5,743 bases of DNA from Lachnospiraceae bacterium (GTDB taxonomy: Bacteria > Bacillota > Clostridia > Lachnospirales > Lachnospiraceae), in assembly GCA_017463035.1 (NCBI GenBank), contig JAFTPY010000018.1, positions 1 through 5,743 on the forward strand, given 5' to 3'. Of the stretch, positions 1 through 5,468 are shown one piece after another. Every line of letters begins with the position of its first letter. Positions within the stretch are counted from its first letter, which is position 1. The position numbers and the translations under genes are program-made. The notes beneath the pieces were generated by a model. That model had not been told where the DNA came from. It saw only the letters and a list, made by a program, of their open reading frames with translations, and searched no databases.

Positions 1-129
1 AGTAAGCTGCCGGAACTTCAGGGATGTCAGGTGCATACGTCGGTTATGCTTTCCGAGGTTGATCTTCGGATTTTCAAAAAACTGGGTGTGGATTTGACTT
101 GTGAACCAATCTTGAAAAAAGGAAGATAG
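1..129 (+). CDS. DUF1846 (UPF0371) family protein, C-terminal end only
   Basis: Frame 1 is open from the window edge to a TAG at 127-129 and encodes the last 42 residues of a longer protein. The segment LPELQGCQVHTSVMLSEVDL, followed by a phenylalanine, two lysines and then LGVDLTCEP, matches my memory of the conserved C-terminus of the DUF1846/UPF0371 family, a roughly 500-residue cytoplasmic family common in Firmicutes whose role is not well defined. The tail after CEP is short (ILKKGR), where many relatives carry a longer lysine/tyrosine-rich end. The gene is cut by the window edge and not otherwise broken. It is followed at once by an intrinsic terminator, so it ends its own transcription unit. 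The family call relies on about 35 recognisable residues; the function is left open. Confidence 0.78.
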   Translation, partial: SKLPELQGCQVHTSVMLSEVDLRIFKKLGVDLTCEPILKKGR

Positions 130-136
130 AATATCT

Positions 137-171
137 GAGTTCCGCAAATTATTGTGGGACTCTTTCTTATT
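137..171 (+). terminator. Rho-independent terminator of the DUF1846 gene
   Basis: GAGTTCCGCAA (137-147) pairs with TTGTGGGACTC (152-162) over 11 bp, with two G-U pairs, around a 4-base ATTA loop. A T-rich run (TTTCTTATT, 163-171) follows directly. It begins 8 bases after the DUF1846 stop codon and lies just before the next promoter, so it separates the two units cleanly. Confidence 0.88.
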
Positions 172-174
172 GGC

Positions 175-203
175 TTTACATTTGTCGGAAAATGAGGTAT
201 ACT
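175..203 (+). promoter_or_regulatory. Sigma-A-type promoter of the lipoprotein gene
   Basis: TTTACA (175-180, five of six to the -35 consensus) and TATACT (198-203, five of six to the -10 consensus) are separated by exactly 17 bases. The expected start of transcription is near 210, giving a leader of about 35 nt before the ATG at 245. The spacer contains the sequence TGTCGGAAAATG, which recurs beside the cheV promoter. Confidence 0.75.
183..194 (+). repeat. 12-base motif TGTCGGAAAATG, copy 1, inside a promoter spacer
   Basis: This 12-mer lies between the -35 and -10 boxes of the lipoprotein promoter. An identical copy is at 1049-1060, just upstream of the cheV -35 box. Its left part resembles the Spo0A box (TGNCGAA) with one extra or mismatched G. 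Binding of a regulator here would block RNA polymerase. That it is an operator is inference; two copies of a 12-mer in A/T-rich leaders could be chance. Confidence 0.35.
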
Positions 204-231
204 TAGAATAAGTATGTAGGATAAAAACGGC

Positions 232-236
232 GGAGG
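232..236 (+). promoter_or_regulatory. Ribosome binding site fixing the lipoprotein start at 245
   Basis: GGAGG (232-236) sits 8 bases before the ATG at 245. The in-frame GTG at 236 overlaps this site and so cannot use it, and starting there would only add three residues to the signal peptide. Confidence 0.85.
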
Positions 237-244
237 TGAGTGCC

Positions 245-1027
245 ATGAAATTGAGAAAATACATCGGGACGTTTGTCGGTGTTTGCACGCTGACGTTGTT
301 TTCCGGGTGTTACGAGCCTTTGGATATTACAGAACGTGAGATGGATATGGTGGCGGAGTATGCTGCCGGTGTTTTGGTCAAGCACGGAACCAAGACAACG
401 GATACGTTGTTGAACCGGCAGGAGCAGGAAGCGGCCTTTGCGGAACTGGCGACGCCGACGCCTCGTCCGACCCTTGTACCGTCAAAGCCTGACAAGGAAC
501 CGTCAACAGACCAGTCACAGAACGGGGAGCAGGCAGATAAGGTAACGGCAACGCCGAAGCCGACCGTAACACCGATAGCGGAAAATTCTGAGTTGACGAT
601 GCGGGATTTGAGCGATTTAATCGGAAAAGACGACTTCTTTTTTGAATATACGGGTTGTGAGACAACAATGTTATACCAAGGTTCGGGAGATTTGTTCGCG
701 GCAGCAGGAGAAGGAAAACAGTTGATTGTGCTGAAGTTTAAGGTAACCAATCAATCGGAGACTGGGGCTACGCTGGTGCTAAACAAAGGTGCCTCTAAGG
801 AGTTTGTTTATACGCTTCGTATCGGAAACAGAACGATACGACCGAGTCTGACTTTATTGAATGAAGATTTTTATACGTCGTACGAGGTGACGTATGCTGC
901 AGGAGAAAGCCGGGAGTGTGTGCTTGTGTTCGAGTGCGGCAAGGACGTTGTACTTGAGAATGCGATTTTGAGCGTTTTGCGTGATGTGGAAGGAAACGAG
1001 GATTCTGTTCTGGTTAAAGTGAAGTAA
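245..1027 (+). CDS. Secreted lipoprotein with Thr/Pro-rich linker and Ig-like (DUF4352/DUF5067-like) domain
   Basis: The protein has 260 residues from the ATG at 245. Residues 1-22 form a lipoprotein signal peptide: a basic start (MKLRKY), a hydrophobic stretch, and a lipobox LFSGC with Cys22 as the lipidated residue, so the mature protein should be anchored on the outer face of the membrane. Residues about 23-68 are a charged, probably helical segment. Residues about 69-113 are a flexible linker rich in Thr, Pro, Lys and Glu (ATPTPRPT, ATPKPTVTP), typical of clostridial cell-surface proteins. Residues about 114-260 form a beta-rich domain with LIVLKFKVTNQS and AAGESRECVLVFE, which resembles the Ig-like DUF4352/DUF5067 type seen in many Firmicute lipoproteins. 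Cys225 and Cys231 could pair. The gene has its own promoter and an upstream terminator, so it is probably monocistronic, although no terminator is visible before the cheV promoter. The ligand or partner is unknown. The lipoprotein call is firm; the domain family is by resemblance. Confidence 0.85.
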   Translation: MKLRKYIGTFVGVCTLTLFSGCYEPLDITEREMDMVAEYAAGVLVKHGTKTTDTLLNRQEQEAAFAELATPTPRPTLVPSKPDKEPSTDQSQNGEQADKVTATPKPTVTPIAENSELTMRDLSDLIGKDDFFFEYTGCETTMLYQGSGDLFAAAGEGKQLIVLKFKVTNQSETGATLVLNKGASKEFVYTLRIGNRTIRPSLTLLNEDFYTSYEVTYAAGESRECVLVFECGKDVVLENAILSVLRDVEGNEDSVLVKVK

Positions 1028-1048
1028 CTGCAAGAAAATTTAAAAAAA

Positions 1049-1060
1049 TGTCGGAAAATG
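1049..1060 (+). repeat. 12-base motif TGTCGGAAAATG, copy 2, upstream of the cheV -35 box
   Basis: This is identical to 183-194. Here it ends one base before the cheV -35 box, a place where a bound protein could activate and not block. The contrast in placement is what makes the pair worth noting. Regulatory function is inferred. Confidence 0.35.
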
Positions 1061-1061
1061 T

Positions 1062-1090
1062 TTGATTTTTTTGTTGATTTGAAGTATAAT
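1062..1090 (+). promoter_or_regulatory. Sigma-A-type promoter of the cheV operon
   Basis: TTGATT (1062-1067, four of six) and a perfect TATAAT (1085-1090) are 17 bases apart. The expected transcription start near 1097 gives a leader of about 44 nt, with GGAGG at 1128-1132 placed 8 bases before the cheV ATG. It does not look like a sigma-D/sigma-28 motility promoter (TAAA-N15-GCCGATAT). Confidence 0.75.
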
Positions 1091-1140
1091 ATAACCATAA
1101 TATACGCTATAAGTAGCAGTCAGGAACGGAGGTAGCATAT

Positions 1141-2040
1141 ATGGAAACGGGCATTTTATTGGAGAGCGGAACAAATGAGTTGGAGATTTTAGAGTTTCGT
1201 GTCGGCAGTAACTATTACGGAATTAATGTAGCGAAGGTTAGGGAGATTCTTCCTTATAAAGAACCGACGCCGATTCCGAACGCACATCCTTGTATCGAAG
1301 GCATTTTTATGCCGCGAGATGAGATTATTACCATTGTGGATTTGGCTAAGCATTTGAATATGCCTGCATCCGGCAGTGGCAAGGATATGTACATTGTTAC
1401 GAACTTTAACAAGTTGAACATCGGTTTTCACGTACATAGTGTAGTCGGTATTTCCCGTGTGTCCTGGGCAGAGATTTCCAAGCCTGACGCAACTTTAAAC
1501 GGAAACGGTACCGGCATTGCTACCGGTATTATCAAGCTTGAAGGAAAATTGATTGTAATTCTTGATTTTGAGAAGATTATTTCCGATATCAGCCCGGAGA
1601 CGGGACTTAAGGTTTCGGAAATTGACCAGTTGGGACCGAGACAGAGAAATGCGACTCCGATATTGATTGCGGAGGATTCCGCCTTATTAGGAAAGTTGAT
1701 CAGCGAAAGCTTGAGCAAGGCCGGTTATACCAACCTGACTATGACCATGAACGGTCAGGAGGCTTGGGATAAGTTAAACGAGTATAAAGCGGACGGCGTT
1801 CTGGATCAGAAGGTTCGTTTGATTATTACCGATATTGAAATGCCGCAGATGGATGGCCACCGTTTAACGAAGCTAGTGAAGAATTCCTCGGCGTTTTCTC
1901 ATATTCCGGTTGTGATTTTCTCCTCTCTGGTGAACGATGAGATGAGAAGGAAGGGGGAAGCTCTCGGTGCGGATGCACAGCTTTCCAAACCGGAAATCGG
2001 TCATTTGGTTGAGGCAATTGACGGGATTTTGTGGAAGTAA
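1141..2040 (+). CDS. cheV: Chemotaxis coupling protein CheV (CheW domain plus receiver domain)
   Basis: The protein has 299 residues and acts in the cytoplasm at chemoreceptor arrays. Residues about 14-150 are a CheW-like domain (LEILEFRVGSNYYGINVAKV, then PYKEPTPIPNAHPCIEGIF and a glycine-rich stretch before LIVILDFEKI), which docks receptors to the kinase CheA. Residues about 173-298 are a response-regulator receiver: acidic pair Glu178/Asp179 in LIAEDS, phospho-acceptor Asp231 in IITDIEMPQMDG, a Ser at 261/262 in the switch position, and Lys283 in LSKP. All key receiver residues are present, so the domain should be phosphorylated by CheA. In Bacillus subtilis, CheV phosphorylation contributes to adaptation, and a similar role is inferred here. 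Length and domain order match the family. A strong promoter and GGAGG site precede it, and the next gene follows after 23 bp, implying co-transcription. No other che or flagellar gene is in the window. Confidence 0.95.
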   Translation: METGILLESGTNELEILEFRVGSNYYGINVAKVREILPYKEPTPIPNAHPCIEGIFMPRDEIITIVDLAKHLNMPASGSGKDMYIVTNFNKLNIGFHVHSVVGISRVSWAEISKPDATLNGNGTGIATGIIKLEGKLIVILDFEKIISDISPETGLKVSEIDQLGPRQRNATPILIAEDSALLGKLISESLSKAGYTNLTMTMNGQEAWDKLNEYKADGVLDQKVRLIITDIEMPQMDGHRLTKLVKNSSAFSHIPVVIFSSLVNDEMRRKGEALGADAQLSKPEIGHLVEAIDGILWK

Positions 2041-2050
2041 ATCGAAGCTG

Positions 2051-2055
2051 AAAGG
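2051..2055 (+). promoter_or_regulatory. Ribosome binding site fixing the start of the zinc-ribbon membrane protein at 2064
   Basis: AAAGG (2051-2055, within GAAAGGTG) lies 8 bases before the ATG at 2064. The in-frame GTG at 2055 overlaps it and is therefore not the likely start. The site is modest, so translation may be weaker than that of cheV. Confidence 0.7.
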
Positions 2056-2063
2056 TGCAGTAT

Positions 2064-3956
2064 ATGGCAAAATGCAAAAGTTGTGGCACGGATATTCAGG
2101 ATGGAGCGGAATATTGTGCGGATTGTTTAAGCAAATTGAATACTGCGAAAACTTCGGAATCATATCTGGATAGTTTACTCAGTGCAGTTATGACAGAAGA
2201 ACCGGAACGAAGGGAGATTGTTTTTCCGAAAAGGGAAGCAAGCTCTCTTGTTTCCGTGCCTGAAGACAGAGAATATGAAGTGAAAGAGGATGCTCCGGCA
2301 TCTGAAACAGACTTGTTGCAAGTGTTTGAGGGTGTACAGGAGGATGCATCCGAGCCTGAGGAAGAGCCACCGATGGAGGATGTATTCGGAACATTCTTTG
2401 ACAGAGACACGGAGCTGCCTGACTTAAAGAACTACAGTATTTTCGGAGATGTGGATGAAGGTACGGTAGATCGCATGTTGGCAGAGGATTTGGCCGAGTT
2501 GGGATTCGGAGAAGAAGAAACGGAAGAGCCTCGGGAGTTTACGGACGAAGAGGAAACGATAGCGGAAGAGACGGATATCTTTGCGGATTTTGCCGCGTTT
2601 GAAGAGCCGCAGGCAAATTTGTTCGAGGAGGCTTCCGAAGAAGAAGAAGAGGTTGCGGCGGCCGAAGTGGGAGATATTGCGGATTTGTTCGGAATGTTGG
2701 AAGACGAACGGGGCGAGGATGCTCCGGAGGACATAGAGATGGCGGAGCCGCCTGTAATATCGGCAGAGGAGTTGGACGCGGCGGCGGATACGTTCAGCGG
2801 CATTGTGGAGGCTTCGGAAGAGGATGTGCCGGCGAATGAATTCGGAGATATTGCGGATTTGTTCGGAGGGATGGAAGCGGTTCAGGATGATTCATCGGAG
2901 GAGCCGATTGCGGCCTTCGGAGATTTTGCGGACTTGTTTGCTGAGGGGGATGTGGTTCAGGATGAGACTCCGGCACCGTCTGCAGCTGTTTCGGATACGA
3001 TGGATGATTTTGCGGATTTATTCGGTGACGGTATGTTTGAGTTCGGAGCCGAGCCGGAGGAGTTGATTCCGGAGGATGGGGAACCGGTTGCATCGGCGGC
3101 AGCGACAGTTTCGGAGACTACGGAGTCGAAAGCAGAGTCTTTCGATAAAAAGGAAAAGAAGGGTAAGGGACGTCTTGCTGCATTGTATCATAAGCTGTTT
3201 GACAATGTAAAAGTGGACCCGTCAAAGATAAAGCAGCCTCCGACCAAGGAAGAACTGGAGGCAAAGAAGAAAGCAAAGCAGGATGCAAAGGAGCGTTCCA
3301 AAGAAGAAAAAGAAGCGCAGCTTGCCGAAAAGAAAGCGCAGGAAAAACAGGAGAAGCTGGAAAAGCAACGCATAAAGAAGGAAGCAAAAGCAGAAAAGAA
3401 AGCCAAGAAGATGGAAGAAGCAAAGCTTTTGCTGGAGGAAATGGAAAAGACCCGTATCAATCGTGCGGGTGCGTCAATCGTTTTTATTTTCTTTGCCATG
3501 ATTGCGGTGGTGATTATTGTGGGGACCAGCATTTTTTCCTACTCTCTCAGTATAAAGAATGCAGAGATCGAGTTTGAACGAGATGAGTATACCGCAGCGT
3601 ATAATGAAATCTACGGTTTGGAGATTAAACAGGAAGATATTTTGTTGTATGACCGTATTATGACGGTAATGTATGTACAGAAGCAATTGAATTCTTATAA
3701 TAATTATTATGAAATGAATGATATGCCGAAGGCATTGGATTCCTTATTAAAGGGATTGCAGCGTTATGAAAAGTATATTGATCTTGCAGTGAAATTGGAA
3801 GTAGACACAGATTTGGATGATGTTCGAAAGAAGATTCTGGAGAAAGTGACTTCCGGCTTTATGTTGACCGAGCAGGAGGCAATGGAGATTATTCAGTCTG
3901 ATTCCCAGGCGGAATACAGCAAGAAGGTTTATGATGCTGTGGATGCGTTACAATAG
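2064..3956 (+). CDS. Zinc-ribbon, acidic-repeat, single-span membrane protein of unknown function
   Basis: I do not recognise this 630-residue protein as a named family. Residues 1-25 form a zinc ribbon (Cys4, Cys7, Cys18, Cys21 in MAKCKSCG and GAEYCADC). Residues about 38-360 are very acidic and low in complexity, so probably disordered, and carry repeated GDIADLF-type motifs (at about 203, 261, 286 and 314) plus looser ones (DIFADF at 171, EDVFGTFF at 105). Residues about 361-464 switch to Lys/Glu/Ala-rich sequence that should form a long charged helix or coiled coil. Residues about 471-494 are one membrane span (IVFIFFAMIAVVIIVG). There is no signal peptide and the basic side precedes the span, so the N-terminal part should be cytoplasmic and the last 135 residues outside. 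That outer part is helical (ERDEYTAAYNEIYG, PKALDSLLKGLQRYEKYIDL) and somewhat TPR-like. It follows cheV by 23 bp without a promoter, suggesting one operon. A scaffold or tethering role is inference. Confidence 0.85.
   Translation: MAKCKSCGTDIQDGAEYCADCLSKLNTAKTSESYLDSLLSAVMTEEPERREIVFPKREASSLVSVPEDREYEVKEDAPASETDLLQVFEGVQEDASEPEEEPPMEDVFGTFFDRDTELPDLKNYSIFGDVDEGTVDRMLAEDLAELGFGEEETEEPREFTDEEETIAEETDIFADFAAFEEPQANLFEEASEEEEEVAAAEVGDIADLFGMLEDERGEDAPEDIEMAEPPVISAEELDAAADTFSGIVEASEEDVPANEFGDIADLFGGMEAVQDDSSEEPIAAFGDFADLFAEGDVVQDETPAPSAAVSDTMDDFADLFGDGMFEFGAEPEELIPEDGEPVASAAATVSETTESKAESFDKKEKKGKGRLAALYHKLFDNVKVDPSKIKQPPTKEELEAKKKAKQDAKERSKEEKEAQLAEKKAQEKQEKLEKQRIKKEAKAEKKAKKMEEAKLLLEEMEKTRINRAGASIVFIFFAMIAVVIIVGTSIFSYSLSIKNAEIEFERDEYTAAYNEIYGLEIKQEDILLYDRIMTVMYVQKQLNSYNNYYEMNDMPKALDSLLKGLQRYEKYIDLAVKLEVDTDLDDVRKKILEKVTSGFMLTEQEAMEIIQSDSQAEYSKKVYDAVDALQ
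2670..3029 (+). repeat. Coding repeats for GDxADLF motifs in the acidic region
   Basis: Four copies of a short hydrophobic motif are encoded at 2670-2693 (GDIADLFG), 2841-2867 (FGDIADLFG), 2916-2939 (FGDFADLF) and 3000-3029 (DDFADLFG). The first two share an exact 24-base DNA match (2670-2693 and 2844-2867), and both follow an EASEE-type stretch. Copies two to four sit on a unit of about 25-28 residues that also repeats a VQD-acidic segment (AVQDDSSEEP, VVQDETPAPS). The high DNA identity of the first pair suggests fairly recent internal duplication; the codons of later copies have drifted while the peptide has stayed similar. Confidence 0.8.
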
Positions 3957-3991
3957 GCGGACTTTGGTTAGAATTTGAGTGTAATGTACTG

Positions 3992-4014
3992 TTGTCGGGG
4001 CTTGTCCCCGACAA
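3992..4014 (+). terminator. GC-rich hairpin, probable terminator of the cheV operon
   Basis: TTGTCGGGG (3992-4000) pairs perfectly with CCCCGACAA (4006-4014) over 9 bp around a 5-base CTTGT loop. It starts 35 bases after the stop codon at 3956. The sequence after it (TTGTTGCTT) is T-rich but interrupted, so termination may be partial. Since no clear promoter lies between here and hisH, some readthrough into the his genes is plausible. Confidence 0.65.
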
Positions 4015-4034
4015 TTGTTGCTTAATGCAATATG

Positions 4035-4056
4035 CTGTGGGAGGAAAGCCCCACAG
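4035..4056 (+). terminator. Second hairpin in the hisH leader, terminator or attenuator-like
   Basis: CTGTGGG (4035-4041) pairs with CCCACAG (4050-4056) over 7 bp around an 8-base AGGAAAGC loop. After GCGA a T-rich stretch follows (TATTCTTTTCTATT, 4061-4074), then the hisH ribosome binding site. It could terminate transcripts from upstream or act as a leader element for hisHF. No leader peptide with histidine codons and no T-box sequence (TGGNACCGCG) is visible, so classic attenuation is not supported. Confidence 0.5.
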
Positions 4057-4074
4057 GCGATATTCTTTTCTATT

Positions 4075-4080
4075 AGGAGG
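4075..4080 (+). promoter_or_regulatory. Ribosome binding site of hisH
   Basis: A perfect AGGAGG lies 4 bases before the ATG at 4085, a somewhat short spacing. It fixes the start there and excludes the in-frame TTG at 3992, which lies in the upstream hairpin and would add 31 residues foreign to the family. Confidence 0.85.
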
Positions 4081-4084
4081 AACT

Positions 4085-4690
4085 ATGATAGCAATTATTG
4101 ATTATGATGCCGGTAATTTAAAAAGTGTGGAAAAGGCATTGATTAAAGTGGGAGCAGAGCCGGTGGTAACCAGGGATGCTGACTTGATTTTGCAGGCGGA
4201 CAAAGTGATTTTGCCGGGAGTAGGTGCATTCGGTGAAGCAATGGAGAAGCTGAACAGCTTCGGACTGGTGGATACTATCTATAAGGTAGTGGAGAAAGGA
4301 ATTCCGTTACTCGGTATTTGTCTCGGTTTGCAACTGTTGTTTGAGTACAGCGAAGAAAAGGAAGGGTGTAAAGGTCTTTCTTTATTAAAGGGAGGAATCA
4401 AGCGGATTCCGGATGCTCCGGGACTTAAGGTGCCGCATATGGGCTGGAATTCCCTGACGGTGACGCCGGATGCGAAGCTGTTTCGGAAGCTTCCGGCAAA
4501 TCCGTATGTGTATTTTGTGCATTCTTATTACTTGCAGGCAGAAGAGCCTGAAATTGTAGCGGCCACCGCAGAATACGGTGTAATGGTACATGCTTCCATA
4601 GAAAAGGATAATATTTTTGCCTGTCAGTTCCATCCGGAAAAGAGCGGAGAGGTAGGACTGGCTATTTTGAAGAATTTTGTAGAGCTGTAA
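4085..4690 (+). CDS. hisH: Imidazole glycerol phosphate synthase, glutamine amidotransferase subunit HisH
   Basis: The protein has 201 residues, the usual length for HisH. It is a class I glutamine amidotransferase that hydrolyses glutamine and passes ammonia to HisF in step five of histidine synthesis, which also yields the purine intermediate AICAR. The start MIAIIDYDAGNLKSVEKAL is typical. Visible features are the oxyanion strand LPGVGAFGEAM (residues 43-53), the nucleophile Cys79 in GICLGLQLLFE, the HisH-type segment PHMGWNSL (117-124), VYFVHSYY (142-149), and the His183/Glu185 pair in CQFHPEKSG completing the catalytic triad. All active-site residues are present. hisF follows 10 bp downstream, so the two subunits are made from one message. 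No clear promoter is seen upstream; two hairpins lie in the leader. Confidence 0.97.
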   Translation: MIAIIDYDAGNLKSVEKALIKVGAEPVVTRDADLILQADKVILPGVGAFGEAMEKLNSFGLVDTIYKVVEKGIPLLGICLGLQLLFEYSEEKEGCKGLSLLKGGIKRIPDAPGLKVPHMGWNSLTVTPDAKLFRKLPANPYVYFVHSYYLQAEEPEIVAATAEYGVMVHASIEKDNIFACQFHPEKSGEVGLAILKNFVEL

Positions 4691-4700
4691 GGAGAGAATT

Positions 4701-5462
4701 ATGTTTACAAAGCGTATTATTCCGTGTTTGGATGTACATAACGGCAGAGTGGTAAAAGGGATTAATTTTGTGAATTTAAGAGATGCCGGAGATCCGGTAG
4801 AGGTGGGAGCTGCGTATGATGCGGCTGGAGCGGATGAATTGGTGTTTTTGGATATTACCGCATCTTCCGATGCACGTGCCATTAAGCTTGACATGGTTCG
4901 TCGTGTGGCAGAACGTGTATTTATTCCGTTTACCGTAGGCGGAGGTATCCGTACCGTAGATGATTTTAAGGAGATTTTGCGAGAGGGTGCCGATAAGATT
5001 GCGGTAAATACCGCAGCGATTTTAAATCCGCGCCTGATTGCGGATGCAGCGGATAAGTTCGGAAGCCAGTGTGTGGTGGTGGCAATCGATGCTAAGCGGA
5101 GAGAGGACGGCTCCGGCTGGAATATTTATAAAAACGGCGGTCGTGTGGATATGGGAATCGACGCTGTGGAATGGGCTGTACAGGCACATAAGCTGGGGGC
5201 GGGAGAATTCCTGGTGACCAGTATGGATAAGGACGGTACAAAGGATGGTTATGATTTGGATTTGACCGGACAGATTGCGGAAGCGGTATCCGTTCCGGTA
5301 ATCGCGTCCGGAGGTGCGGGAACAAAGGCACACTTTTATGATGCTTTGACAGAGGGTAAGGCAGATGCTGCCCTTGCTGCGTCTCTATTCCATTACAAGG
5401 AACTTGAAATCAACGAAGTAAAAGAATATCTTCGCGGCAGAGGTGTCAGTGTGCGGCTGTAA
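4701..5462 (+). CDS. hisF: Imidazole glycerol phosphate synthase, cyclase subunit HisF
   Basis: The protein has 253 residues, normal for HisF, and forms a (beta-alpha)8 barrel that uses ammonia delivered by HisH to convert PRFAR into imidazole glycerol phosphate and AICAR. The catalytic acids are present: Asp11 in CLDVHNGRVVKG and Asp130 in VVAIDAKR. Other signatures are the phosphate-binding loops TVGGGIRT (78-85) and ASGGAG (202-207), and TSMDKDGTKDGYDLDL (173-188), which also marks the internal half-barrel duplication of this family. GGAG at 4691-4694 lies 6 bases before the ATG, and the gene begins 10 bp after hisH. The close match to the biosynthetic type argues against the HisF-like proteins of surface-sugar pathways. 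It ends 6 bp from the stop of a convergent gene, with no clear terminator between. Confidence 0.97.
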   Translation: MFTKRIIPCLDVHNGRVVKGINFVNLRDAGDPVEVGAAYDAAGADELVFLDITASSDARAIKLDMVRRVAERVFIPFTVGGGIRTVDDFKEILREGADKIAVNTAAILNPRLIADAADKFGSQCVVVAIDAKRREDGSGWNIYKNGGRVDMGIDAVEWAVQAHKLGAGEFLVTSMDKDGTKDGYDLDLTGQIAEAVSVPVIASGGAGTKAHFYDALTEGKADAALAASLFHYKELEINEVKEYLRGRGVSVRL

Positions 5463-5468
5463 TAGAAA

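Noticed and set aside
236..244. GTG start three codons upstream for the lipoprotein
   Set aside because: It overlaps the GGAGG ribosome binding site, which is ideally spaced for the ATG at 245.
310..750. Minus-strand open frame opposite the lipoprotein gene
   Set aside because: It lacks start signals, and its composition is what the complementary strand of the real gene gives.
1028..1061. Terminator after the lipoprotein gene
   Set aside because: The region is A/T-rich with T runs but forms no GC-containing stem, so I could not support one.
1061..1095. Sigma-28 motility promoter for cheV
   Set aside because: The TAAA-N15-GCCGATAT pattern is not present, while a sigma-A-type promoter with perfect TATAAT is.
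2432..3093. Minus-strand Ser- and Pro-rich open frames opposite the acidic region
   Set aside because: Runs of Glu/Asp codons read backwards give Ser- and Pro-rich frames; no ribosome binding site or recognisable domain.
3992..4084. Longer hisH starting at a TTG at 3992
   Set aside because: The extra 31 residues come from the hairpin leader and are not part of the HisH family; AGGAGG precedes the ATG at 4085.
3957..4084. T-box or histidine leader-peptide attenuator ahead of hisH
   Set aside because: No TGGNACCGCG-like element, no run of histidine codons, and the leader is too short for a T-box.
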